Source: CADCTB01 sp035494015 (lineage in GTDB: Bacteria; Actinomycetota; Acidimicrobiia; Acidimicrobiales; AC-14). Taken from it: a stretch of 14,879 bases of DNA. Within the stretch, counting starts at the first letter, position 1, and every line of letters begins with the position of its first letter. Under the pieces are notes generated by a model. The model did no database searches. It was given only the letters and a program-made list of their open reading frames with translations, and was not told the DNA's origin. Location: contig DATJHJ010000152.1 of the NCBI GenBank assembly GCA_035494015.1, positions 1 through 14,879 of the forward strand, read 5' to 3'. Positions 1 through 6,635 of this stretch are shown here, piece after piece. A program made the position numbers and the translations under genes.

Positions 1-433
1 ACGGGTCGAGCTTGCGGTGTGAGCCGGCGGCCTCGTCGAGGATCTTGGTCAGGGTCCGGACCACGTGGTCGTCGTCGTTGAACGCTTCGTCGTGGTAGCC
101 GCTGGTGCCCCGGTGCCGCTTCACAAAGATCTGGTCGGGGGCGTTGACCATGATTTCCCATACGTCGTCGTCGGCCAGTAGGGGCTCCAGGGGGCCGTAG
201 CCGGCCAGGTTGCGGTAGGCCCGCTCGCCGACCAGGTCGGGGTCGGCCAGGTCGAAGGCCCGCAGCCCGCGCTTGTAGCCGTCCGACCAGGCCGCCACTT
301 CGTCGGCGATGAGGGCCCGCAGCTTGGCCCCGGCCCCGTCGCCGGCCATGTCGAGCGACACGTCCTTGGCCCGCAGCTGCACCCGCCGCTCGATCTCCTG
401 CAGCGGCGACGCCTCCGCTCCGGTGGCTGTCAC
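1..433 (-). CDS. cpaF: CpaF/TadA-family secretion ATPase (5' part, runs off the left edge)
   Basis: Translating the minus strand from a GTG at 433 gives 144 codons of open frame that continue past base 1. The visible part is the N-terminal domain of CpaF/TadA, the hexameric ATPase that powers assembly of Tad/Flp pili at the inner face of the membrane. The telling stretch is GYGPLEPLLADDDVWEIMVN followed shortly by IFVKR, which is the family's signature region. It is preceded by a helical segment (LQEIERRVQLRAKD and onward) as usual. The Walker A and B motifs lie outside the window and cannot be checked. The GTG overlaps the cpaE stop as GTGA, so translation is probably coupled to CpaE. The neighbours CpaE and CpaB support the pilus role over a generic type II secretion role. 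Confidence 0.9.
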   Translation of the reverse strand, partial: MTATGAEASPLQEIERRVQLRAKDVSLDMAGDGAGAKLRALIADEVAAWSDGYKRGLRAFDLADPDLVGERAYRNLAGYGPLEPLLADDDVWEIMVNAPDQIFVKRHRGTSGYHDEAFNDDDHVVRTLTKILDEAAGSHRKLDP

Positions 434-1731
434 CCGAAGGCCTCCTCGGTCCAGTGGCCGAGCGTGCCGGGCCGGACGGGCTCGAACTCCTCGGCGCCGG
501 GGGCGGCGGGCTCGGGCCGGGACCGTTCGAGCATGGCTTTGAACGCCCCGGCCAGCGGCGCGCCCAGCGCCCCCGGGAGGCGGGCGCCGTCGTGCAGGTC
601 GGCCTCCACATTGCGCTCGGGGAGGTGGATGGGATTGGCCAGGCCGCCGCCGGCGAAGGGGGCGGTCAGCTCGGCCAGCACGGTGGCCAGGCCGGCCCGG
701 GCCCGGGCCGAGCGGGGCGCCCGGTTGATCACGGGCACGATGCGGGTCGCGTCGACGCCGAAGCTGGCCAGCTCCTCCAGGACCCGGACGAGGGCGTGCA
801 TCCCCTTGAGTTCGGGCTGCCCGACGGCGAAGACGACGTCGGCCTGGGCCGCCGCGGTCCGGGCCATGACGTTGCGCTCCTCGATGTCGATCGAGCCGGC
901 GTCGTCCTCGCCCTCGAGGTCGGCGTCGATGTCGCAGACCACCACCCCCCAGGCCCGGCGGAGCGAGTCGAACGCAGCCTCGAAGGCCTGGGGCCGCAGC
1001 GCCGGCCAGTGCCGGGCCCGGCGCAGGCCGAGCAGCAGGGAGTACCGCCGGTCGGGCACGTCGAAGGCCAGGGCCCGCACGTCGTCGGCGGTGGGCTGGC
1101 CGGACCGGTGGGCCTCGACCAGCTCCTGGACGCAGGGGAGCACGTCGCCTGCGTCGTGGAGGACGGCCAGCTCGGCGTGGAGACGGAGGTCGGCGAGCAG
1201 GACCATGCCGCCGTGGCGGACGTCGTCGCCCAGGGCCTGGGCCAGGGCGATGGCGGCCGTGGACGCGCCCGTGCCCCCCGGCCCGGTGACGGCGGCGACC
1301 GAGCCCCGCCAGGCCGCGGGCGAGGGGCGGGAGAGCAGCTCGCCGGCGTCGGCCTCGCCCCGGCGGACGGGGTGGGCGCACGACATCAGGGCGGCGACCA
1401 GCTCCTCCCGGCTGAACCCCGGCGGCAGGACCCGGGCGGCGCCGAGCTCCAGCCAGTCCCGCGTGGCCCGGCCGTCGTCCACCACCAGGACGGCGCAGCC
1501 CGCCGACCGAGCGGCGGCGACCAGATCACGGTCGACCGACGGGAGCCCGGCGTCGGCCACGAGCGCCGAGAACGCTCGCCCCGACGTCAGCCGGGCGCGG
1601 ACCTCTTCGGCCGAGATGCAGCGGACGAACTCGGCCGGGAGGGCCCCGCTGTTGGCCCACAGGCCGACCCCGCGGAACCAGGCCGACCGGGCCGGGGCCA
1701 GGCCGAGGACGACGAACCGCTCGGCCGCCAT
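430..1731 (-). CDS. cpaE: CpaE/TadZ/Ssd-like MinD-superfamily protein of the pilus operon
   Basis: This 433-residue protein has a receiver-like N-terminal region (about 1-125, with strands such as FSALVADAG and CAVLVVDD) followed by a MinD/ParA-type ATPase fold. The P-loop region is GPGGTGAST at about 150-158, the switch I aspartate sits in LLADLRLHA (D181), and the Walker B strand is VVVCDIDAD (about 263-271). The P-loop lacks both lysines of a canonical deviant Walker A motif (KGGxGKS/T), so ATP hydrolysis is doubtful. Degenerate loops are known in CpaE/TadZ and in actinobacterial Ssd proteins, which localise the pilus or septum machinery at the pole or membrane. The ATG at 1731 shares one base with the cpaB stop (TGATG), and the stop overlaps the cpaF GTG. 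Position between cpaB and cpaF favours CpaE over a free-standing septum-site protein. Confidence 0.85.
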   Translation of the reverse strand: MAAERFVVLGLAPARSAWFRGVGLWANSGALPAEFVRCISAEEVRARLTSGRAFSALVADAGLPSVDRDLVAAARSAGCAVLVVDDGRATRDWLELGAARVLPPGFSREELVAALMSCAHPVRRGEADAGELLSRPSPAAWRGSVAAVTGPGGTGASTAAIALAQALGDDVRHGGMVLLADLRLHAELAVLHDAGDVLPCVQELVEAHRSGQPTADDVRALAFDVPDRRYSLLLGLRRARHWPALRPQAFEAAFDSLRRAWGVVVCDIDADLEGEDDAGSIDIEERNVMARTAAAQADVVFAVGQPELKGMHALVRVLEELASFGVDATRIVPVINRAPRSARARAGLATVLAELTAPFAGGGLANPIHLPERNVEADLHDGARLPGALGAPLAGAFKAMLERSRPEPAAPGAEEFEPVRPGTLGHWTEEAFG

Positions 1732-2468
1732 CAGCTCTTGGAGGTCCGGTAGGTGGGGGGTACGCCGGCCAGCGGCGGGGCGCCGGTGGCCCGGACCAGG
1801 GTGATCTTTCCGAGCTGCAGGGCGTGGGCGAGGGCCAGGGCGTCGTTCGGGTCGTCGACGGCGACGGTCACCGTGGCCGGCCCGTTGTCGCCGGCCGAGG
1901 TGCGGGGCCGGTCGATGCCCACCAGCAGCGCCTGGCGCACGACGACGATGGTGAAGGCGTCGTTGCCCGTGCCGTAGGTGGCCAGCAGATCGGCCCGCTC
2001 GCCGGTCTTTATCCCGGCGCCGAGCCGGCCCCGGTCCAGGGTGAAGGTGATCTCCCGGCTGGCCGCGTCAATCTTGCGGTCGACCACCGCGCTGGTCTGG
2101 ACCAGCTCGCCGGGCCCGAGGGGGGCGACGAGCGTGGCCCCCACCAAGGCCTGCGTGCTCTGGAAGGTGTGGGGCCGGAGCTCAGGGGCCAGATCCATGG
2201 GCAACAGGGCGAGGTCGGTGGCCTGGAGGCGGGCGCCGGCGGCCAGCTCGTGGCGGGCGACGACGTACGACTGGCGGGGCGTGCTGCCGTTGCGACTGGC
2301 GGCGGCGAAGAGCCCGACGGCGGCGGCGGCGACCAGCAGGCCGCCGACCACGGCCCGGCTCCCCGGCAGCCCGCGCCGGTGCCGCACGGTCCGCGTGGCC
2401 CGGCTGGCGGGCTCGGTCCGCCCATCGGCCGCGGCCTGCCGGGTGATGGTGCCGACCTCCTGCGCCAT
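1731..2468 (-). CDS. cpaB: CpaB-like SAF-domain membrane protein of the Tad/Flp pilus
   Basis: The 245-residue product has a basic cytoplasmic N-terminus, one membrane helix at about 38-57 (AVVGGLLVAAAAVGLFAAAS) and then a SAF domain at about 68-130 (YVVARHELAAGARLQATDLA, later LGPGELVQTSAVV). This is the architecture of RcpC/CpaB, an envelope protein of Tad/Flp pilus assembly. The rest is a beta-rich domain. I chose the ATG at 2468 because GGAGAA precedes it at good spacing and because the longer frame, opening at 2555, would start inside the promoter's -35 box. It is the first gene of a cpaB-cpaE-cpaF operon. Pilin and TadB/TadC genes are not in this window and may lie to the left. Confidence 0.85.
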   Translation of the reverse strand: MAQEVGTITRQAAADGRTEPASRATRTVRHRRGLPGSRAVVGGLLVAAAAVGLFAAASRNGSTPRQSYVVARHELAAGARLQATDLALLPMDLAPELRPHTFQSTQALVGATLVAPLGPGELVQTSAVVDRKIDAASREITFTLDRGRLGAGIKTGERADLLATYGTGNDAFTIVVVRQALLVGIDRPRTSAGDNGPATVTVAVDDPNDALALAHALQLGKITLVRATGAPPLAGVPPTYRTSKS

Positions 2469-2526
2469 TGGTTCTCCGCCCCTCTGCCGGGTTCCCCGCC
2501 GCTGCCGTTGCGCCGTATCGCTTCCA

Positions 2527-2555
2527 AGGTTATGAAACACACTGGAAGGGCACAA
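2527..2555 (-). promoter_or_regulatory. sigma-70-type promoter of the cpaB-cpaE-cpaF operon
   Basis: Read on the minus strand there is a -35 box TTGTGC (2555-2550), a 17-base spacer and a -10 box TAACCT (2532-2527). The predicted start of transcription is near 2520, giving a leader of about 50 bases to the cpaB ATG at 2468. This is the best-formed promoter in the window. The call rests on sequence match and position only. Confidence 0.6.
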
Positions 2556-2592
2556 GGGGAAAACCGGTGGATTTTGCGGGGAAATCCTGTGG
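2556..2592. repeat. 15-base direct repeat pair next to the cpaB promoter (candidate operator)
   Basis: GGGGAAAACCGGTGG (2556-2570) and GGGGAAATCCTGTGG (2578-2592) match at 13 of 15 positions and start 22 bases apart, about two helical turns, so both copies face the same side of the DNA. They abut the -35 box of the cpaB promoter on its upstream side, the place where an activator would bind. The small HTH gene at 2671 is divergent from this spot. An inverted pair GGATTT/AAATCC (2569-2574 and 2582-2587) is partly built from the same bases. No binding protein is known to me for this motif. Confidence 0.5.
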
Positions 2593-2658
2593 GTTACTCC
2601 TGATCCGCTTGTTCCTATGAAATCTCATGAGGGACTACAAGGAACGGCGAGTCTTGGC

Positions 2659-2670
2659 TATCATGTTCAC
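2659..2670 (+). promoter_or_regulatory. -10 box for a probable leaderless transcript of the HTH gene
   Basis: TATCAT at 2659-2664 ends six bases before the ATG at 2671, which has no Shine-Dalgarno sequence. This arrangement is typical of leaderless mRNAs in actinobacteria, where transcription begins at the A of the start codon. I see no good -35 box at 16-18 bases upstream. About 30 bases further up lie a palindrome CTCATGAG (2624-2631) and a flanking pair GTTCC (2611-2615)/GGAAC (2641-2645) with nearly the same centre, which could be an operator. Confidence 0.45.
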
Positions 2671-2922
2671 ATGCCAGACGATGAGATTCGCTGGATGTCC
2701 ACGGGCGAAGCCGCCCGGCGGCTCGGCGTGACCGTGCGCACCCTCTATCGCCTCATCGACGAGAGCGAGCTGCCGGCCTACAAGTTCGGGCGGGTGATCC
2801 GCCTCCAGGAGTCCGAGGTGGAGGCGTTCATCAAGGCCTCCCGGATCACCCCGGGGGACCTGGAGCACCTCTATCCCGAAGCCAAGAAGGAGATGTCGGA
2901 GGTCGACGCCAGCGACACGTAG
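2671..2922 (+). CDS. small excisionase/MerR-like helix-turn-helix DNA-binding protein
   Basis: This 83-residue protein has a winged HTH of the excisionase/HTH_17 type. WMSTGEAARRLGVTVRTLYR forms the helix-turn-helix (about 8-27), and the wing and following helix are AYKFGRVIRLQESEVEAFI (about 36-54). About 28 residues of charged tail follow. Such proteins include phage excisionases and chromosomal regulators such as actinobacterial BldC. No integrase or phage gene is nearby, so a transcription factor is more likely than a true excisionase. I chose the ATG at 2671 because a TATCAT box sits just upstream and because the domain begins right after it. An in-frame ATG at 2617 would add 18 residues of no recognisable character. 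The gene is divergent from the pilus operon and could control it. Its last 52 bases overlap the 3' end of the opposite-strand gene. Confidence 0.8.
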   Translation: MPDDEIRWMSTGEAARRLGVTVRTLYRLIDESELPAYKFGRVIRLQESEVEAFIKASRITPGDLEHLYPEAKKEMSEVDASDT

Positions 2923-3422
2923 ACGAGGCCGGCGGCCCCGTCGGTGCGCAGCGTCAGCACGTCGTCCCCCACCGCCCGAAGGTCGCCGACCACCGTCGCC
3001 GCGCCGGCCCGCACCGACAGCCGCGGCCGCTGGCCGGCGGCCTGGGCCAGCACGTCGGCCAGGCGGACGCCCAGGGCGGCGTCGTCCTGGCCGGTTGCCG
3101 GTGGCGCCGACCGACGCGCCTCGTCCTCGATCACCCGTACGTCGGCCACCGCGGCGAGGGCGACGAGGATGCGCACCCCGGCGGGGCCCTCCAGGGCCAC
3201 GAAGTCCACGCCCACCCCGGTGACCGTCGCCCGGTGGCGCCCGCCGGCCACCGTCTCCAGCACGACGGTCTCCCGGCGCTCGGCCAGGGCCAGGAGGATC
3301 CCGGCCAGGCTGGCCCCCTCCTCGGCCTGGGACCGCAGCCAGCGCTCCCGCACCCGGGCCTCGGCCGCCTCCCGGGCCCGGGCGTCCGCCGCCCACCGCT
3401 CCAGGCCCTCGATCCCGTCCAC
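2871..3422 (-). CDS. unknown protein with two tandem Sm-like helix-plus-barrel units
   Basis: I do not recognise this 183-residue protein by name. After a charged helical N-terminus (GLERWAADARAREAAEARVR) there are two similar units of about 60 residues, at about 38-98 and 120-179. Each has a short helix (SLAGILLALAE; RLADVLAQAAG) followed by five predicted beta strands ending in a VALAAVADVRV or VSLASTSDISF strand. Helix plus five strands is the order of an Sm/LSm barrel, so RNA or protein binding is possible, but this is inference. It has no signal peptide or membrane helix. I chose the GTG at 3422 because it directly precedes the helical region. The same frame also opens with an ATG at 3500 that overlaps the divergent HIT start, so the start is uncertain. 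The stop lies inside the convergent HTH gene. Confidence 0.7.
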   Translation of the reverse strand: MDGIEGLERWAADARAREAAEARVRERWLRSQAEEGASLAGILLALAERRETVVLETVAGGRHRATVTGVGVDFVALEGPAGVRILVALAAVADVRVIEDEARRSAPPATGQDDAALGVRLADVLAQAAGQRPRLSVRAGAATVVGDLRAVGDDVLTLRTDGAAGLVYVSLASTSDISFLASG

Positions 3423-3482
3423 GCACCAGTAGACACCGGCCGCGCCGTCCCGTGGCCTGTTCGGCGGGATCGCCGGCCCCAG

Positions 3483-3488
3483 TAGCCT
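3483..3488 (+). promoter_or_regulatory. possible -10 box of the HIT gene
   Basis: TAGCCT lies ten bases before the ATG of the HIT gene, which has no clear Shine-Dalgarno sequence. A TTCGGC hexamer (3460-3465) sits 17 bases upstream as a weak -35. The transcript would have almost no leader. The match is modest. Confidence 0.35.
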
Positions 3489-3498
3489 GGCGGGCGAC

Positions 3499-3843
3499 AT
3501 GAGCGACTGCCTCTTCTGCCGGATCGTGGCCGGCGAGCTGGCGTCGGACGAGGTGGCCTCGACCGAGCGGACCTACGCCTTCCGGGACATCCAGCCGGCC
3601 ATGCCCGTCCACGTGCTGGTCGTCCCCCGGGAGCACGTGGAGTCGGCCGCCACCGTCACCCCTGCCCACGGCGACCTCCTGGCCGAGATGATGGCCACGG
3701 CCCAGCAGGTGGCCCGGTCCGAGGGGCTGGCCGAGCGGGGGTACCGGCTGGTGTTCAACGTGGGCCAGGACGCCCAGAACTCGGTGCCCCACCTGCACAT
3801 GCACGTGCTCGGCGGGCGGCCGATGGCGTGGCCCCCGGGCTGA
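3499..3843 (+). CDS. HIT-family (Hint-like) nucleotide hydrolase
   Basis: The 114-residue protein has the full HIT fold. The zinc-type N-terminus CLFCRIVAGE (C4, C7) is followed by ERTYAFRDIQPAMPVHVLVV and then the histidine triad HLHMHVLGGR, with H98, H100 and H102. Its length matches the Hint branch, cytosolic enzymes that hydrolyse nucleoside phosphoramidates and aminoacyl-AMP with the middle histidine as nucleophile region. The start is the ATG at 3499, which lies in a CATG that also provides an ATG on the other strand. The phoH GTG follows 50 bases after the stop on the same strand. A role in RNA or nucleotide turnover fits the neighbours, but the natural substrate cannot be read from sequence. 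Confidence 0.93.
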   Translation: MSDCLFCRIVAGELASDEVASTERTYAFRDIQPAMPVHVLVVPREHVESAATVTPAHGDLLAEMMATAQQVARSEGLAERGYRLVFNVGQDAQNSVPHLHMHVLGGRPMAWPPG

Positions 3844-3870
3844 AAACGCGCCAGCACGACCCGGCCCGGG

Positions 3871-3876
3871 TAACCT
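3871..3876 (+). promoter_or_regulatory. possible -10 box of the phoH-ybeY-CNNM-era operon
   Basis: TAACCT lies between the HIT stop and the phoH GTG at 3894, and its sequence is identical to the -10 box of the cpaB promoter. It is followed by GGGGGGCGAA, which may act as the ribosome site for phoH. I see no good -35 box, so this is tentative. Confidence 0.35.
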
Positions 3877-3893
3877 GGGGGGCGAACGCACTC

Positions 3894-4850
3894 GTGTCTC
3901 CGACCCAGATCAAGATCCTCGTGCCCGGCAACCACCTCATGGTGGATCTCCTGGGCCAGCGCGACGAGTTGTTGCGCCTCATCGAGAAGGCGTTCGGCGA
4001 CACCGAGATCCTGGTCCGGGGCAACGAGATCAGCATCAGCGGGGCGCACGCCGACCAGGTTGGCCAGCTGTTCGAGGAGCTGGTCGTCCTGCTCCAGCGG
4101 GGCCAGCGGCTGGACGCGGCCGACGTGGGGCGCACCATCGACATGGTCAAGGCCGACGAGCGCCCCTCCGAGGTGCTGGCCGCCGAGGTCCTCCGCTCGG
4201 CCCGGGGCCGGACCGTGCGCCCGAAGACCAGCGGCCAGCGCCGCTACTGCGACGCCATCGCCGGCAGCACCATCACCTTCGGCATCGGCCCGGCCGGCAC
4301 CGGCAAGTCCTACCTCGCCGTCGCCCTGGCCGTGCAGGCCCTCCAGGCCCACCAGGTCAGCCGCATCATCCTGACCCGCCCGGCGGTGGAGGCCGGGGAG
4401 CGGCTGGGCTTCCTCCCCGGCGACGTGCTGGCCAAGGTCGACCCCTACCTGCGCCCCCTCTACGACGCCCTGTACGACATGCTCGGCCCGGAGGGGGCCA
4501 AGCGGTTGCTGGAGGGCGAGACCATCGAGGTCGCCCCCCTGGCCTACATGCGCGGCCGCACGCTCAACGACAGCTTCCTGATCCTCGACGAGGCCCAGAA
4601 CACCACGCCCGAGCAGATGAAGATGTTCTTGACCCGCATCGGCTTCGGCTCCAAGGCGGTGGTCACCGGCGACGTCACCCAGGTCGACCTGCAAGCCGGC
4701 CGCAGCGGCCTGCTCGGCCTGGAGAAGATCCTCACCGGGATCGACGGGCTGAGTTTCGTGCACCTGACGTCCAAGGACGTGGTCCGCCACCGCATCGTCC
4801 AGCAGATCGTCGACGCCTACGAGCGGGCCACCGAGGACCGCAGCGCATGA
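3894..4850 (+). CDS. phoH: PhoH-like ATPase
   Basis: From the GTG at 3894 the product has 318 residues, the usual PhoH length. A KH-like N-terminal part (ILVRGNEISISG, about 39-50) precedes a P-loop ATPase domain with Walker A GPAGTGKS (132-139), ILTRPAVEAGERLGFLPGD (about 159-177) and Walker B FLILDEAQNTT (228-238), then a VTGDVTQVDL sensor-type motif. PhoH proteins are cytosolic ATPases thought to act on RNA, and in many bacteria they are encoded next to ybeY as here. The exact reaction is not settled in the family. I prefer the GTG over an in-frame ATG at 3828 because the latter overlaps the HIT gene and adds 22 unconserved-looking residues. The stop overlaps the ybeY start as ATGA. Confidence 0.93.
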   Translation: MSPTQIKILVPGNHLMVDLLGQRDELLRLIEKAFGDTEILVRGNEISISGAHADQVGQLFEELVVLLQRGQRLDAADVGRTIDMVKADERPSEVLAAEVLRSARGRTVRPKTSGQRRYCDAIAGSTITFGIGPAGTGKSYLAVALAVQALQAHQVSRIILTRPAVEAGERLGFLPGDVLAKVDPYLRPLYDALYDMLGPEGAKRLLEGETIEVAPLAYMRGRTLNDSFLILDEAQNTTPEQMKMFLTRIGFGSKAVVTGDVTQVDLQAGRSGLLGLEKILTGIDGLSFVHLTSKDVVRHRIVQQIVDAYERATEDRSA

Positions 4851-5356
4851 GTCATGTCGAGGTCTTCGCCGCCGACGAACAGTCGGCCCAGCCCGTCGAC
4901 GCCCTGCGGCTGGTGCACCTGGCCAAAGCGGTGCTGGCCGCCCAGGGGGTCAAGGCCGACTCGGAGCTGTCCATGCTCTTCGTCGACGAGGAGGCCATGG
5001 CCGAGCTGAACAAGCGCTTCCTCGGCAAGGACGGCCCCACCGACGTGCTGGCCTTCCCGATCGACGACGACGACGTGGTCGAGGGCGGCCGGTCGCCCGA
5101 CTCGCTGGGGCCGGGGCCGGGTGTGGACCCGGAGACCTCGGACCCGCCCAACCTTCTGGGCGACGTGGTGGTGTGCCCCGCGGTGGCCGCCCGCAACGCC
5201 CCCGACCACGCCGGCACCTACGAAGACGAGATGGCCCTGCTGGTCGTGCACGGCATCCTGCACATACTGGGCATGGACCACGTCGACAACGAGGAGGCGG
5301 AGGCCATGGAGCAGCGGGAGCGCGAACTGCTCGAGCTCTTCCACAAACAGGCATGA
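4847..5356 (+). CDS. ybeY: YbeY endoribonuclease for 16S rRNA 3' maturation
   Basis: The 169-residue protein carries the YbeY zinc site HGILHILGMDH (H135, H139, H145), the family motif H-x3-H-x5-H. It also has the conserved LNKRFLGKDGPTDVLAFP upstream. YbeY is a metal-dependent single-strand RNase that acts in rRNA processing and ribosome quality control. The protein is somewhat longer than usual because of a Gly/Pro/Asp-rich loop (about 75-103, including GGRSPDSLGPGPGVDPE) between the TDVLAFP and LLGDVV motifs. The ATG overlaps the phoH stop (ATGA), which implies translational coupling. Confidence 0.95.
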   Translation: MSHVEVFAADEQSAQPVDALRLVHLAKAVLAAQGVKADSELSMLFVDEEAMAELNKRFLGKDGPTDVLAFPIDDDDVVEGGRSPDSLGPGPGVDPETSDPPNLLGDVVVCPAVAARNAPDHAGTYEDEMALLVVHGILHILGMDHVDNEEAEAMEQRERELLELFHKQA

Positions 5357-5366
5357 CCAGGTCGTC

Positions 5367-6635
5367 ATGAACAGGGCCGAGGCCTTGATGGTCATCGCCG
5401 TTTTCGTGCTGATCGGGGTGGCGGCGGTGCTGGCCATGGCCGAGACGGCGCTGACCCGCACCAACCGGATCAAGGCCCTCACCCTGTCGGAGGAGGGCCG
5501 GCGGGGCTCGAAGGCGCTGGTCGGCCTCATCGAGCACCCGGAGCGCTTCCTCAACCCGGTGCTGTTCCTGCTCCTGCTGTGCCACCTGGTGGCGGCCACC
5601 CTGGTCGGCGTGGTGGCCGAGCGGGTCTTCGGCGGCCTGGGCGTGGCCGTGGCCACCGCCTTCGAGGTGGTGGTCATCTTCGTCCTGGGCGAGTCGCTGC
5701 CGAAGACGTACGCCGTCCAGCACCCGGACCGCGCGTCACTGCTCGTCGCCCCCCTGGTGTCGGCCATCGTGCGGTTCCCGCCCGTGCGTGTGCTGGCCCG
5801 GGCCCTCATCGGGCTGACCAACGTCATCGTCCCCGGCAAGGGCCTCAAGGAGGGCCCCTACGTATCGGAGCAGGAGCTGCTGGCCCTGGCCGACGTCGCC
5901 GTCGAGGAGGACGTGATCGAGCGGGAGGAGCGCCAGCTCATCCACCAGATCATCGAGTTCGGCGACACCGTCGTGCGCGAGGTGATGATCCCCCGCCCCG
6001 ACATGGTGGCCATCGAGGCCCGGGCCAGCGTCAACGACGCCATGGAGGTCGTGATGGCCGCCGGGTTCAGCCGGATACCGGTCTACGAGCAGGGGATCGA
6101 CGACATCAACGGCCTGCTTTACGCCAAGGACCTGATGCGGGCCGTCCGGGACAAGCGGGGCGACGTGCAGGTCCGCGAGCTCTCCCGCCCGGCCAACTTC
6201 GTGCCCGAGACCAAGCGGGTGGCCGAGCTGCTCCCGGAGATGCAGAAGCAGAAGAGCCACATGGCCATCGTGGTCGACGAGCACGGGGGCACGGCCGGGC
6301 TGGTGACCCTCGAGGACCTCATCGAGGAGCTGGTGGGCGAGATCGTCGACGAGTACGACGTGGAGGAGCCGCCGATCGAGCCCCTGCCCGGCGGCGACGT
6401 GCGGGTCAACGCCCGCATGCCCATCGACGAGCTCAACGAGCTGCTCGACGCCGAGTTCCCCGAGGGCGACTACGACACCGTGGGCGGCCTCGTCTACTAC
6501 CTGCTCGGGCACGTGCCGTCCGAGGGAGAGACGGTCGACTACGACGGCCGCCGCCTGCGGGCCGAGCGGGTGCAGGGCCGGCGCATCGGCCGGGTGCGCA
6601 TCAGCAAGCTCGAACCCGTCTCGGACCGGGAGTGA
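5367..6635 (+). CDS. CNNM/CorC/HlyC-type membrane protein with CBS pair
   Basis: The 422-residue protein begins with a DUF21/CNNM membrane domain: hydrophobic helices at about 5-27, 62-87 and 90-110, with a further hydrophobic stretch at about 124-152. A CBS pair follows (about 205-265, MIPRPDMVAIEA, and about 272-330, MAIVVDEHGGTAGLVTLEDL), then a CorC/HlyC C-terminal domain (about 338-416). Family members are implicated in Mg/Co efflux or divalent cation homeostasis, with the CBS pair binding nucleotides. The old name haemolysin C does not imply toxicity. I placed the start at the ATG at 5367, 10 bases after ybeY, because the first helix begins there. The upstream part of the same frame is only the shadow of ybeY. 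The stop overlaps the era GTG (GTGA). Confidence 0.92.
   Translation: MNRAEALMVIAVFVLIGVAAVLAMAETALTRTNRIKALTLSEEGRRGSKALVGLIEHPERFLNPVLFLLLLCHLVAATLVGVVAERVFGGLGVAVATAFEVVVIFVLGESLPKTYAVQHPDRASLLVAPLVSAIVRFPPVRVLARALIGLTNVIVPGKGLKEGPYVSEQELLALADVAVEEDVIEREERQLIHQIIEFGDTVVREVMIPRPDMVAIEARASVNDAMEVVMAAGFSRIPVYEQGIDDINGLLYAKDLMRAVRDKRGDVQVRELSRPANFVPETKRVAELLPEMQKQKSHMAIVVDEHGGTAGLVTLEDLIEELVGEIVDEYDVEEPPIEPLPGGDVRVNARMPIDELNELLDAEFPEGDYDTVGGLVYYLLGHVPSEGETVDYDGRRLRAERVQGRRIGRVRISKLEPVSDRE

Noticed and set aside
454..1804. Two long plus-strand frames opposite cpaE
   Set aside because: Low-complexity, Arg/Ser/Gly/Pro-rich translations without motifs; cpaE on the other strand has clear family features and operon overlaps.
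2671..2922. Phage excisionase marking a prophage or integrative element
   Set aside because: No integrase, attachment-site repeat, tRNA or phage gene is visible nearby; the domain is equally common in ordinary regulators.
3573..4790. Minus-strand frame opposite the HIT and phoH genes
   Set aside because: Composition typical of an antisense shadow; both plus-strand genes have intact catalytic motifs.
5579..6631. A long N-terminal extension of the era frame
   Set aside because: It translates as Arg/Gly/Pro-rich sequence inside the CNNM gene; the GTG at 6632 gives a standard Era N-terminus.
5367..6635. Annotation as a haemolysin
   Set aside because: The historical name derives from one homologue; domain content points to a CNNM/CorC cation-related membrane protein.
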